The notes under the pieces: generated by a model
What the model saw: only the letters and a program-made list of their open reading frames with translations
Told to the model about the DNA's origin: nothing
Database searches by the model: none
Position numbers and translations under genes: made by a program
In this document: one piece after another, positions 24,001 through 36,000 of the stretch
Layout: each line of letters starts with the position of its first letter
Numbering within the stretch: position 1 is the stretch's first letter
NCBI RefSeq assembly: GCF_039555335.1
Contig: NC_092628.1
Coordinates: forward strand, 78,680,713-78,744,712
Reading direction: 5' to 3'
DNA: 64,000 bases
Origin: Amphiura filiformis
Lineage: Eukaryota > Echinodermata > Ophiuroidea > Amphilepidida > Amphiuridae

Positions 24001-27000
24001 AGGTTATTGTGTATAATGGCAAGGATGCTACCAAAGTGTGTGAATTAGGTGAAGGTGGACAGGCTCATAAAGGAGGTATCTATGCTGTAAGTACAATTTA
24101 TGTGACATAGTAGTCTTATTGTTCAGTATGTTATTGGAAGACATTAATTCACAAGATATAGAGAATGATTTATTTCCCACAAGAGTAACATGTGTTTTTT
24201 CTGATGTAACAAGGCATCACAGTTTGTTATGTTTTAGTTCCGAGAAAGTGCAGTCAGGGTTTCCACAGTCCTTGAAAATCCTAGAATTTGAAGACACTTT
24301 TTCAAGGCCTTGAAAGTCCGGGAAATTTGCACAAGTCCTTGAAAATTGGAATTTTACCTAAAGTATAATTTTGACAAAATTTGGGGAGTGAAAAGTAGCT
24401 GTCACTTTCGTTAATACGCAGCTTTTTGTGTTGTGGTAAGTCCTTGAAAATCATTCTTTTGGACCTTGAAAGTCCTTGAAAATTTTAAAGGCTTCAAGGT
24501 GTGGGAACCCTGTGTAATGATCTGTTTGAGCAACAGTCATAACATTTGCGATTATAATACTGGGATCATTATAAACATCCTTGCAAATAATAAAACAAGC
24601 ATGATACATGATTTATTTTTATAAACTTTTGTGCTGTGTCATTTGAGATTCGGTCCTAAAGTAAAGGGTACCATCTACATTTGAGTCACATGTTTTTGCT
24701 AATGTGTACTCCCAAGTGGCTTAATATTACAGAATAATCTAAACTTACTAGCATTTGTTGATAGATTTTATGTGCAAAATATGTGTAATTGCAAGGTCAT
24801 TGTGGAGTCATCTGGGGTCAAATTGCCATATATTATTGCAGGTTCATGGAATTTGGTGGGAACGACCACTGTAGCGAGAAATGTCAAGGTCATTAAGGGG
24901 TCATTCAGGGTCATCCGAGGTCAAATGGCCATAAATTGTTGCATGTTTATGAAATTTGGTGGGAATGACCATAATAGCGAGACAAAATGTCAAGGTCATT
25001 GTGGGGACATTTGGGGTCATCTGAGGTCAAATTGCTATAGATTGTTGCAGGTTCATGAAATTTGGTGGGAACAAAATAATTCTAGTTCTGGTTCATAGAT
25101 AACACCGAACTATGGATGAGAAAAATGCTATTACTTGCAGAAAAATTAACTTGGAATTGAAAATCCAGTGAATATGATATGATCGATAGGTTGATTTTAT
25201 TGTATATATTTTGTAGGTGTCCTGGAGTCCAGACAGCACCCAATTACTCTCAGCATCTGGTGATAAGTCAGCTAAGATATGGGATGTCAAGGAAAATGTC
25301 TGCAAAACGTAGGTATTTTGAAATATATGTCCCCTCAAATTCAATCAAAAGCATAGTTAAAACATAAGCACTTTCAATTTCTTCATAAAATGACCTTAAA
25401 TGTTGAGCATTATAAATAGTTTAAGTTGACACATTTTTGCTTTTCAGATCAGTTTCATGCTTTTCACACTTTTATATTTTACACAAGTTTATATAAGCAC
25501 AAAAAAAATTTAAAAAGGAAGAAATCATTCTGGAATGTATTTCTACCAATACCAACAAGAAAAAAGTGAACTAGTTCCATTTAAAGGCCTATGTTTCAAT
25601 CAACAACTTCATCTCATGTCGACTTCCACACATAAACTTAAGTGGTCAAACTGCTGATATCTGAAGAGAGCTACTATTTTTCTTATTGACCCTGTGTAAT
25701 ATCAGGGCTGAAACTATTTCCCCCTTGGTATTGGCTACGGGCCTATTACCCCAACCCAGAGGGTGTATAGGCATTGCTAGTACCTGGGGAAAAATAGTTT
25801 GCCCTATTTGCTTTCTGATTATGTAGTATTTGTATAATAAACACAGCCAAATTAAAAAGTTATTATATAAATTATTTTGCATAAACTCATCAGACTCTGA
25901 TTAAATGGGGATGGAACTAGTGACGACTTTTTAATTTGGCTGTGTTTACCAGCATGACCTTCATAGATGGATAGCAAGAACTTTCAATCAAAGTGAAAAC
26001 ATGATGTGATAATATTGAATCACACTCCTTTAAAAGCAACCCCATAAATTACACAATGACTTCGAAGTGAGGCCCTTCTCATAAACAAAATTTTATGCAT
26101 GTATTTTGCAGTGAGTTTCAGATGGGTTCTGAAGTAATGGACCAGCAAATTGGATGCTTATGGCAAGGAGAACACATCATCACTGTATCATTATCTGGAG
26201 CTATCAATTACTTAGATAAGAACAACCCAGACACACCTTTACAAATTGTTAAGGTAGGTTGATTGATGATTGTGTACAGATGAGTTCTAGATGGTTATAA
26301 TATGGTTCACCTCAAGTTCGGCAGTGAAGAACATGCGTATCTTGCTCGCCGCAGTATCGAATCGAAGTTTAACAATGCGCTGAGTACTGTACATGCATGC
26401 ATACAGGGGCGGTTTGTCGGCATGCTTGCGGCGCAACCGCATAAAAGCACTGACATCACTAGTGAACTTGAGGTGAACCAAATTATAACAAAGTAATTGA
26501 TCAGTTGGCCTGGTAGTATTTCATCAGTTATATAGATAAAGACATAGACATACTTAGTTGTAGTGGATAAATGTGGCCGTCCACCACAAATAAGCTTTAA
26601 AATGACATTATTACATGTTCCATGTTTTCAAGGAAGTAAAAAAATGAGTGAAACAGTCGAAAAATTTATTGATTTCTATTGTTTTTTGAGAAGTTTTATG
26701 GACCATATCTGAAAACTGTGTACACCTTACAGCCCATTCGTGGTGGGTCACATTAATACCATGATCCTTTCCTGTGTTTCACACATTATGCAGTTTCACT
26801 AAATATATGTCTTCTTATTCGATATAGCTGTATATGTATTCAGCATTGTTAAATGACTATAATGTATTTAGCTGCTTCAATGCAGTGAGGTACACATATG
26901 TGGTGTATGTACAACTGTGCAGTAACTGAATAAGTACAATAATGTATTATTTTGTTCAATTATTTCAGGGCCATAATAAGCTTATCTCAGCCATGACTAC

Positions 27001-30000
27001 ATCGGAGGATGGATCAACTATTTACACTGCTAGTACTGATGGACGAGTGGATATCCTTTGATTTTAAAAATAATATTACAATATACAGAGCTGATCCTGC
27101 AGATGACTTCCTCATTTGCTGACAATCTTCTGTCTTCTGCAAAACATATGAAATCTTCTGCATTTGCAGCCATCTGGCTAAATCTTCTGCATTTACAGCC
27201 ATCTGGCTAAAAAATCAAAACAAAATCAATTATACGCCCACTGTCCTTTTGCAAAAAAAAGGTTGAGTAGCCTTGGAAAGGCATTTTTAAAGGTCTCCAA
27301 AAGCTAACGTCAAAGAGCTTTCGGAGCACTGATCCCACGCAAGGGCTGCTGCCTCTCGCGCCACACCCTAAGCTTTTTTTACACTTTGTAGAAATCTTCT
27401 GCATTTGCATATTCCAATGTTGGCAGCTCTGGAATATATGATTATTTGATCAATGTACATATGTACATCACAAATACCCACAAAATACCCTCCCATGTAC
27501 ATGTATGCGTACTCTCAATAGCATTCACTTATTATCAAAAAGATTTCAAGATTTGGTACAGAGTCACAACCATTCACACAGTTTTTCTTCAAACTTTTCT
27601 CTGCATTTCTTCTTTGAGTGTTCTTGCTAACAAAATAATAACTCAATAAATACATAGACGTCGGAAGGGTGGGGGGGGGGGGTTATGGAGGGACACATAT
27701 CATCCCTAAATTCTAGCAAGGGGGTGGTCCCCTTCAATTCATGACAGAAGAAAAAATAAAGCAATAATTGCCCTGTATATTTGTCTTTTTAATACAAAAA
27801 CACCTTGTTTTGGGCCCAAAATGGGGTCAAATTGGTTCCAGTAAACCCATAACAAAATATGCACGTCCCCAACCCTCCTAAATGTTAATGCTTCCGCCGC
27901 CATTGAACGAATCGGTGATTTGAAGGTAACATTCCTTGTCCCGGTTTTGAAATGGATCAAGTACTTGGCACACAAAATACACAAAAAGCATTCTACTGTA
28001 TTATCTTCCTAGTTCCTCCCTGATTTAAATTAGATCAAGAAATAGTTAAATAACATAGAGTTAAATTCCTTAACTCAAGTGTGTACTTGTGTGGGATGCA
28101 GCTAGTGGTAAAAATGATACAATTACAGGTCGTCTCCATGCCAACCAGGTTAATGGTATGACACTAGTTGGTGACAAAGTGGCCTCTATTGGAATGGATG
28201 ACAAGTTGAAATTCTTCAGTACAGCAGACAAGGCCTACACGTATGTATTAACTTTTGCATTTGACAAATAGAATTTAGCAAATGCATAATTGCATATTGC
28301 ATCCTAACTCACGCTATGTATTTCAGATTTGGTGATGTAAACTAGTGTTTTTAGGCTTTTTTTTCATAATATCTTTTTACCCTAACTGTACCAAACATAT
28401 AAAACCTCAATTCATAAAGCATATGCAGGGGCAGGTATCCCATGTGATGCGATTGCATCATCATGGAAAGCTTGGCCATCTCAAAATTCCTCACACTGAT
28501 CACTCTTTCAAACTCCTATACTTTCAGCGTTTTGTTTACTTAACACATTAAGACGAAACAAATCCATATCTCAGAGATGCCACAGTTTTTAGCCTGAATT
28601 CAGGTTTTTTGTGAGTCCAAATTCCAGCGTTTTTATATATTTTCAGCCCATTTTGGGTTTTTTTGGCCTGCATTCACATGCTTTTCAGGTTTTTTGAGTA
28701 AAACTGAGTGATATCTCTGATATCTAGTGTCTGCTTTATGTTAATAGTGAAGGAATTTATGTGTGAAAACTGACAAATTGATGTTTATGAATTATGCATG
28801 ATCATGAGCTCCATGTATGGTGGCACCAAACCCCTGTTTTTTTGTGTTTACCATATTTGGATTGTTGCTTATCATATTTGTCAAGCTGGTTAATTTGCAT
28901 TTGCGTAAGGCCTTTGATCGTAATCTTCTATGAATTATGCATGCTCATTTTCAGGTAGAGTTTGTACAGGGAAAATCTGTCTGACTTGTACTTAAAAGAC
29001 GCCTCTGTCAGGACTTCTTGATATATCGGATTTTGAAAGTCATGTCACTCATATATTCTGCTATTCTTTCCTGTACAGAGACTCAGAATTAAGCACAGGA
29101 TCCCAACCCAAATCAATCTGCAGCAGTCATGGTGGACTCATTGTAGTTGGCTGTGTTGATCAGGTAAGCATGTGCAAGAGTCTACTCAATATCTATTGAC
29201 TGGGATTCAGTCTGCAATTATCAGAATCAAAGTTTTTGCACTTGTAAGAATGAAGGAGATTATTTGGAGACTACTTGGTTACTGTAGAATTTAATACATC
29301 TCTTGTTGATCAGATAAGCAGTTACAAACAGTGGAGGAATTGCTGCAAAAAGTGGAAATTTTATTAATGTTGGGTTTTTACGAGGGGGGTCTGATGGGGT
29401 ATTTCCCCCTCACAGGTGCTGCCACTTGTCACAATAGGGCAGTCAATTGTATCAAGTAGTTACTTAAACTGTAGCTCCAGTAAGAATGAGATTCTAAGAG
29501 TCTGAATATAATAATGCTGTAGGTTTCAATGCATATACAAGTCATGTAGTAGCTATTTTTTTCCTTGCATTCTTGTTTGAATTTTTATCTTGTTGTACAT
29601 CATGTAAATAAATTAAACCAAATGTTTATGTTATTTTCCAGGTTCAAGTCTACCGTACTGATGTGAAATCTTCATCTATATCTGTTCCCTATGTAGCCCA
29701 GTCTGTTGCCATTCATCCCAATCATCAAGAAATTGCTGTAGGAGCAAATGTAAGTTTTCATACATTTCCTAACAATTACCGGAGGTCCCGTTAAGCTTTT
29801 GAGCACTGTGCGTTCAAACGGTCGCAAAGTGCATAGCAAATGTGTAAAATTATGCGTCCGGCAACAAATTCTTGAGTCCAGGATGTGAAGGATATTTTAG
29901 CAACTTTCCAAAGCTGTAGTCTGTACAGAACTAATGTTCAAATGTAGGAAAAATGTGGTTGTCTGCCAGGAAATCAGCTACCAATTCTGGATTTTCTGTC

Positions 30001-33000
30001 GAATGTTCCTGTTCATAATTTTCATAATAAGTTTTAAGTGTCATATATATGTTGTAAAATGTGTAATTTCTTTTGAGTTTCGATTTTTTTTTCGAGCTGC
30101 ACAAATACTTTGGGGTTTGACAATATTGTATAGTTGGTGTTACCATTTGCTAACTCTTGATTAATTTGATCTTGTTTTTAAAATTGCTTGTATTCACAGT
30201 ACAATCATAGTATTGATTAAGAAAATAAGTTAGATCATTAAAAATAGACACTACTTTCAGCATGTGATAAATAATAAAATTAAACATTAACCGCACGGCA
30301 GCAGTTCGGCATGAAAGAATGTCAGTTTTGTGAGCCAGGATCCGGGGCCAGGATACCCCCTGACATTATCGTTACGGAATGCATGGGTTTCCACAACACC
30401 TGTTTTTTTGTAGTGGACTATTTGCATGGTGTGACACTGCCAATAATGAACTAATCAATAGTCATGAGGTAATTTACTATATCGATAACAAAATTAATTT
30501 TATGCTTGTCATTGATGACACTTACAGGTGGGTGGTTAGATTTTTTTGTATTTTTTTTGTAGCTCAATTTAGATGCCTGTGCCAAAATAATCTGATTCCA
30601 AGTTTGGAGGTAAATTGCTCTAGCCGTTTTGATATTAGAAGTAAAAAACATGTTTCACTACAGCCAATTCAACAGTATGTGTGGTATACCACAATTTGGG
30701 TTGAGGCTATCACTTTTTCGTTCTTAACAACTAAATAGAATATATTTTAGGCCTAAAATTTCACCTGGATTATGAGGAACATTATGAGCTTTCTTCTGAT
30801 GCCAAAATCTCTATTTTGATAGGAAAAAGTGGGGGATGAGGTTGTCGATATGATCACCCATCTTTAATACAAAATGTGAATTTATTTGTATCAAAAGTAC
30901 GATGAACACAATGAAATGGTAAATTAGTCAGATGACTTGATAATACTTTATTGACCACACGGTAACTGTAAGCTACCTGCAGGGTTTCAAATTCGAGGAG
31001 TACAACTAGGAGAACCAAAATTGGTTCTCGTAAGCTTCCAATTGTCAGATTGCATGTTGTGTAATATTTTACCTTTTAACAACGTAAATTGATTTAATAA
31101 TCTCATTTATCCAAAAATATAATTGTGAAATGTTGGGAACTATTGAAAAGGCAAAGTTTTCTTCATTTCAGCTGTCAATTTATTGTACGATCATGAACTG
31201 GAATCCATGGCCCATGCATGTACTTTCAATGTTTATGTTACTCGACCAAGCGTCTCCTTTGGTTGCATTCGCTGTAGAAGTGATGATGTAACAGGATTCT
31301 ACCATAGTAATACTAGATGAATACAATTTTTGAATATATCACATCACCCTGCACTACAATGTTCATGCGAACCAACTGTTCTCGCAAAAGCCCTTTGCGA
31401 GAACCTAAACAGGTTCCCACAATTGATTGCGAATTTGAACACCTGTTCCCGACACATAAATACTTCTGATCGGCAGTGAACACCCTGTATGACTTTGACT
31501 GTTCTTTCAGGATACCAGGATCTATATCTACTCATTGGACAGCAGTGATGTGTTGACAGAAAAGACACAATTGAAGGTTGGAGGAGCTGTCAACACTTTG
31601 GCCTATTCACCAGATGGTAAATTCCTGTGCTCTAGTGGTCAAGACAAAGAGGTCTCCCTGTTTGATTTGGGCAACAATTATGAGGTAGGTCAATGACTTT
31701 TCTTTTGGAAGATTTTCTTCCAGTTTTCACAGAGACTTGTCAACTCATCAAAACTATTCAATGTTTGTTGATGTCTTACCCTTAGGCAAAACAAATTGTT
31801 TGCTTGTCCATATGGTCGCATGTCATAAGTTGGGTATGCTAAAAGGGTGGAGGGATTACACTTTTCTGAAAATTGCGATACAAATTTGATTGGCTTTCCG
31901 TAACCCTATATCCTACAGCAGTGGTTGATACCTCATTTTAAGCCTAATATTATACTTTTTCAGTCTACTGAAGCATATAATTATACATTATTCAGTAAAA
32001 AAATCACATCAGTTGAAATAAAAAATGCCAGGGGTGGAGGAGCAGGCGGATGTGGAGCAGGCGGATGCGGGAGTGTGCAATAGGGCATATGTGAAAATTC
32101 ACATGTCAGCATGTTAAAACTACTGGTTACTTTTTCAAATCTAGGGAGGGTATGATGTATTGACAGCTTTGAGTGTTGAATTTGTACAACTAAAACAATT
32201 ACTGACTACTTAAGGTGGCGCTACACCCTCTGATACATTTTGTGACAAATTTTGCATTTTTCTCAAAAAGTAACTACACACTGGTAACAAAAGTTATATG
32301 TATATTATAGGGGCAAGGAATCCAATTACTTCACTAAAATTTCAGTGATTTAAGACAAGGGATTCATTATATATGTTAAGAAGTGAGGTACATTCTAGCG
32401 GTACCTCTTTTCTTATCATAAATAACGTACCGCTTAGATTGAGTCACTGAAATTCCAGTGTAGTAACTGGATTCCTTACCCCTATAATATACATGACTTT
32501 TGTTACCAGTGTGATATTATTTTTTGAGAAACATGCAAAAATAGTCACAAATTTATCAAGGTGTGTAGTACCACCTTAAAGGGTTATATGTTCCATTTTT
32601 TCATTTTTAATGAAATCCTAGTTGAATTTCAGTATTTTTAGCAAATATGCTAATGTACAATTCTCTTCTTGATATTCATTTCCTCAATAATAGAATAACC
32701 ATCTTGCTAATTACTCATAAAAAGGTCATTGACCTTTACAATGTAATTAACATACATACAATTATTTTAAATAGTTCATTTGAAGCATTAATGTTTTGAG
32801 AACATATCCTCCAGATCTGATGACATTCTTGCATAAAATAAAAATTTTACAGTCATTTTTGTAATTGAGGTCCGATTTGAGAAAAAACGCATTTGAAAAT
32901 TGAGATTTACATAGACGCCTGTGTATTAATTAATTAGTAATTAAGCATTATCTCAAAAATCAAGCAGGTGTTAAGGTTAAAAATGGTGTTAATTATTAGA

Positions 33001-36000
33001 GATTGTCAATACATACAACATATCAAAGAATACATTTTTTGTCATTTTTTACCATGTAATGGAAATTGTACCCAACTTATGACATGCGACCACATATCAC
33101 TTTCAGAAGTTGGGTTGGTTGGTCTAGAAATTTTGTTTTTCTTATATCTTTTTTTTTCATGTATCAAAGTATAATGTGAAGTACTTGTTTGTATGTAAAA
33201 TACTCACTGACCACAGAATGTCCACCAAAGACAAATTCAAGGTAAACCCTACTTTATTTGACATGTATGTGTCTGACAGACTTAAAATACTGCATTTGAC
33301 GCTGAGAATGATAATACGAAATATTGAAACCCTCAGCTAAGTACGACTGGACAGAGGAAACATGCAGGAAATGGTTTTTTATAACATATCTTTTAAATGT
33401 TCAGTTTTTCAAATGAAAAGTTCATGACATTTTCGGGAAAGTTGAAAAAAAATATACCTTTTATCAAAAAAAAGTTCTACGGTCGGGACTGCCAAGACAA
33501 TCAGTCGGACGAAGACAAGCAAACAACTTTTTTTTTGCCTTATGTCTGAGGAGGAAATATGTATACTCTGTTGCTCTTACATATCAACTGCTCAGTGACA
33601 GATGTGGCTAAGTGCAATAGCTGCCATGTGTAGATGAGTACAATATACTCTGTGTAAATTACCAAATGTTCATACGGCAGCGATTGCACATACCCCCTTC
33701 TGGCACTGAACAGTCAATATACTTAGATTTATTTGTTGCTTACACTTATACTTGGTACCAAATAGGCGGCTAGCTTTATTACAATTTAGCTTGAAATCGG
33801 TATCCCTACAGGAAAATTAGGTAATTTTTGGCCAGGCTTGAACAATCGGAATGCTCGTGGCTCCACGATAAACACACACGCAGTACAGAAGAAACACACC
33901 TTACATTGCGAACACCATTATAGTTTGATCCGCTTTTGTTTATTGTTTGTTTACCCAGGTTGGTCCGTGAGGAACACATGCTAATCCATGGAAAACCATG
34001 GACCGTTCCAAGCTCATACAAATGCACAAGCCTGGATAGCCAGTGTAGGCTAATATATGCATGCTGGCCTAGATAGCTTTGATAAATAAAGCAAGAAATG
34101 GAAGAAAATAGCTAGGAAAAAGAGAAAAGAGAGAAGGCCACTCCCAAACACAATTGTACAATTTTACTCTTAGCCCTTACTTTGTGAGAAAGGAAACTGG
34201 AATTCCAATCTCAGGCCCCGATGCTTGTAATAGGCGGGAAATGTTAAGCTTTTACCACTACGCCAAAAAGTAGACCCACGTTAAGAGGGCTTTTAGTTGA
34301 CCTGTCTGGTCTATAGTTTGTGTGTTAAAGAAAGTGGACAAAGTATAGGACTTGAATTAATAATTTGTGATGTTTCTGGCGAGATGTCACAAGACAATTC
34401 TTAAAATATTTTGATACTAATCCGCGATGTTATAAGGCCCACTGATTATGAGCTGATTAAAGTATAGTTCGCTACATGGATGCAACAGGTACGTTCGAGC
34501 TTGGCCAAGAATTACATAATTTCCTTGTAGTTCCATGTAGCTGGCTTACCCAAAGAGATTATACCCAAAGAGTACCAACTCAAAATTGCCCCATCTGTAA
34601 CACCATTTTGGTTTGATGTACCTCCAGCAACAGCATTTTTGTTACAAGCCCAAATCAAATGATTAGCTTAGTGTGCAATTTTGGCGCAATGCATTACATG
34701 CAGAAGGCAAATAACAAAGCACTTTGAATCTAAGTTTGCCGGGCACAGCAGAATTTGCCTGCCATGAGCGACACGCAAACATGACGGAGTTGGTGCTCTT
34801 TGGCTTTCATTTAGTTTCGATTTGATTTTGACAACTCCGGATAATCCAAGATAGCATCTATTGAAGCTTATTTCCATTGGGGTCCATTTGAACACTGGGA
34901 CGTGTTTTGAACAGTCATGGGTTAACACCCTACTCTTTTCAAAACTGGCTGTGAGATACATGTACAGGTATGGCTCTCTGTACACAGGCCCAACAGCTTA
35001 ACATTCCCTCCGAAGGACAGAGTACTTTCATGATTCATTTACCCAATTCTAAAAGAACCATAGGGAGAGCGGAAGTCTGAATTTAATATACAGAGGTTGC
35101 CAATTAATTTCAGACATTTTTCCCCCAAGTAAATATCCCAGCAAATATATACCATCAGGAATTGCACCAAGGGCCTCATGCACTAAAGGCAATTACACCA
35201 CACTCCCCCTCTCCAAGTCCCACTTGATTGCAACAATATGAATTACCCTGCCCAATGTTTGAACCTTTCTTATTGATTGTTTCAGAAATCCAAGCATCAC
35301 TGGCAGCACCACACAGCATCCGTCAATGAAATCAGCTGGAGTCCAGATAGTCAACATATTGTTAGCTGTAGTCTGGATACAGGCTTGATTGTATGGAGTG
35401 TAGAAAAACCAGGAAGCTACATCAAAATGCTACGTAAGTTGAAACTTGTGCTTTTAATTTTGGTGTCTTTACCAATGTCAGGGCAGAATTTAACAGTTGG
35501 TAGCTAAGTAATTGTAACAAATCATTAATAGTACCAAGTATTTGAGTGAATAATTTATTACAAAATGAACTAAATGAAAAAGTTTGGACATCACTGACTT
35601 AAAAGCCAATGTAATTGAATTATTGTATAAAAACAGGGAAAATCTGTTCCAACTGACCAGCAGGGAACCAAAGGATGGATCAAAAAGGATACAACAGTGT
35701 CACACTAGCAATGGATAAAATTAAAAACAGGGAAAATATGACACAACATCCAATGGGGGAGTAACACAAAATATATAAACAGAGTTAAAAACCCGACGTT
35801 TCGAAAAGACAAAACTTTTCTTTTTCAAGGAGTAAGTCTCATTTTTTACTCCTTGAAAAAGAAAAGTTTTGTCTTTTCGAAACGTCGGGTTTTTAACTCT
35901 GTTTATATATTTTGTGTTACTCCCCCATTGGATGTTATGTCATATTTTCCCTGTTTTTTGAATTATTGTAGACATAAATTTATACAAAATGTTTACCAAC

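Larger units (their letters stand above)
27051..28086 (+). other. AT-AC U12-type (minor spliceosome) intron 10 of WDR1
   Basis: The intron begins ATATCCTTTG, the minor-class donor consensus, and ends TGTGTAC with the AC terminus. TTCCTTAAC, a perfect U12 branch-site consensus, lies at 28066-28074, with the branch adenosine about 13 nt before the end, as the U12 spliceosome requires. Flanking exons join in phase 1 to give a conserved WD motif. There is no polypyrimidine tract, as expected for this class. A 346-bp inverted-repeat element (27080-27438) sits inside the intron. Confidence 0.94.

Noticed and set aside
30379-30738. 119-codon open frame in WDR1 intron 13
   Set aside because: AT-rich, hydrophobic by base composition and adjacent to a repeat; no supporting signal.
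30980-31487. hAT element directly before WDR1 exon 14
   Set aside because: CAGGGTTTCAAATTC has a mirror at 31431-31445 and a CACCCTG at 31481, but no matching 8-bp duplication could be found, so the ends are undecided.
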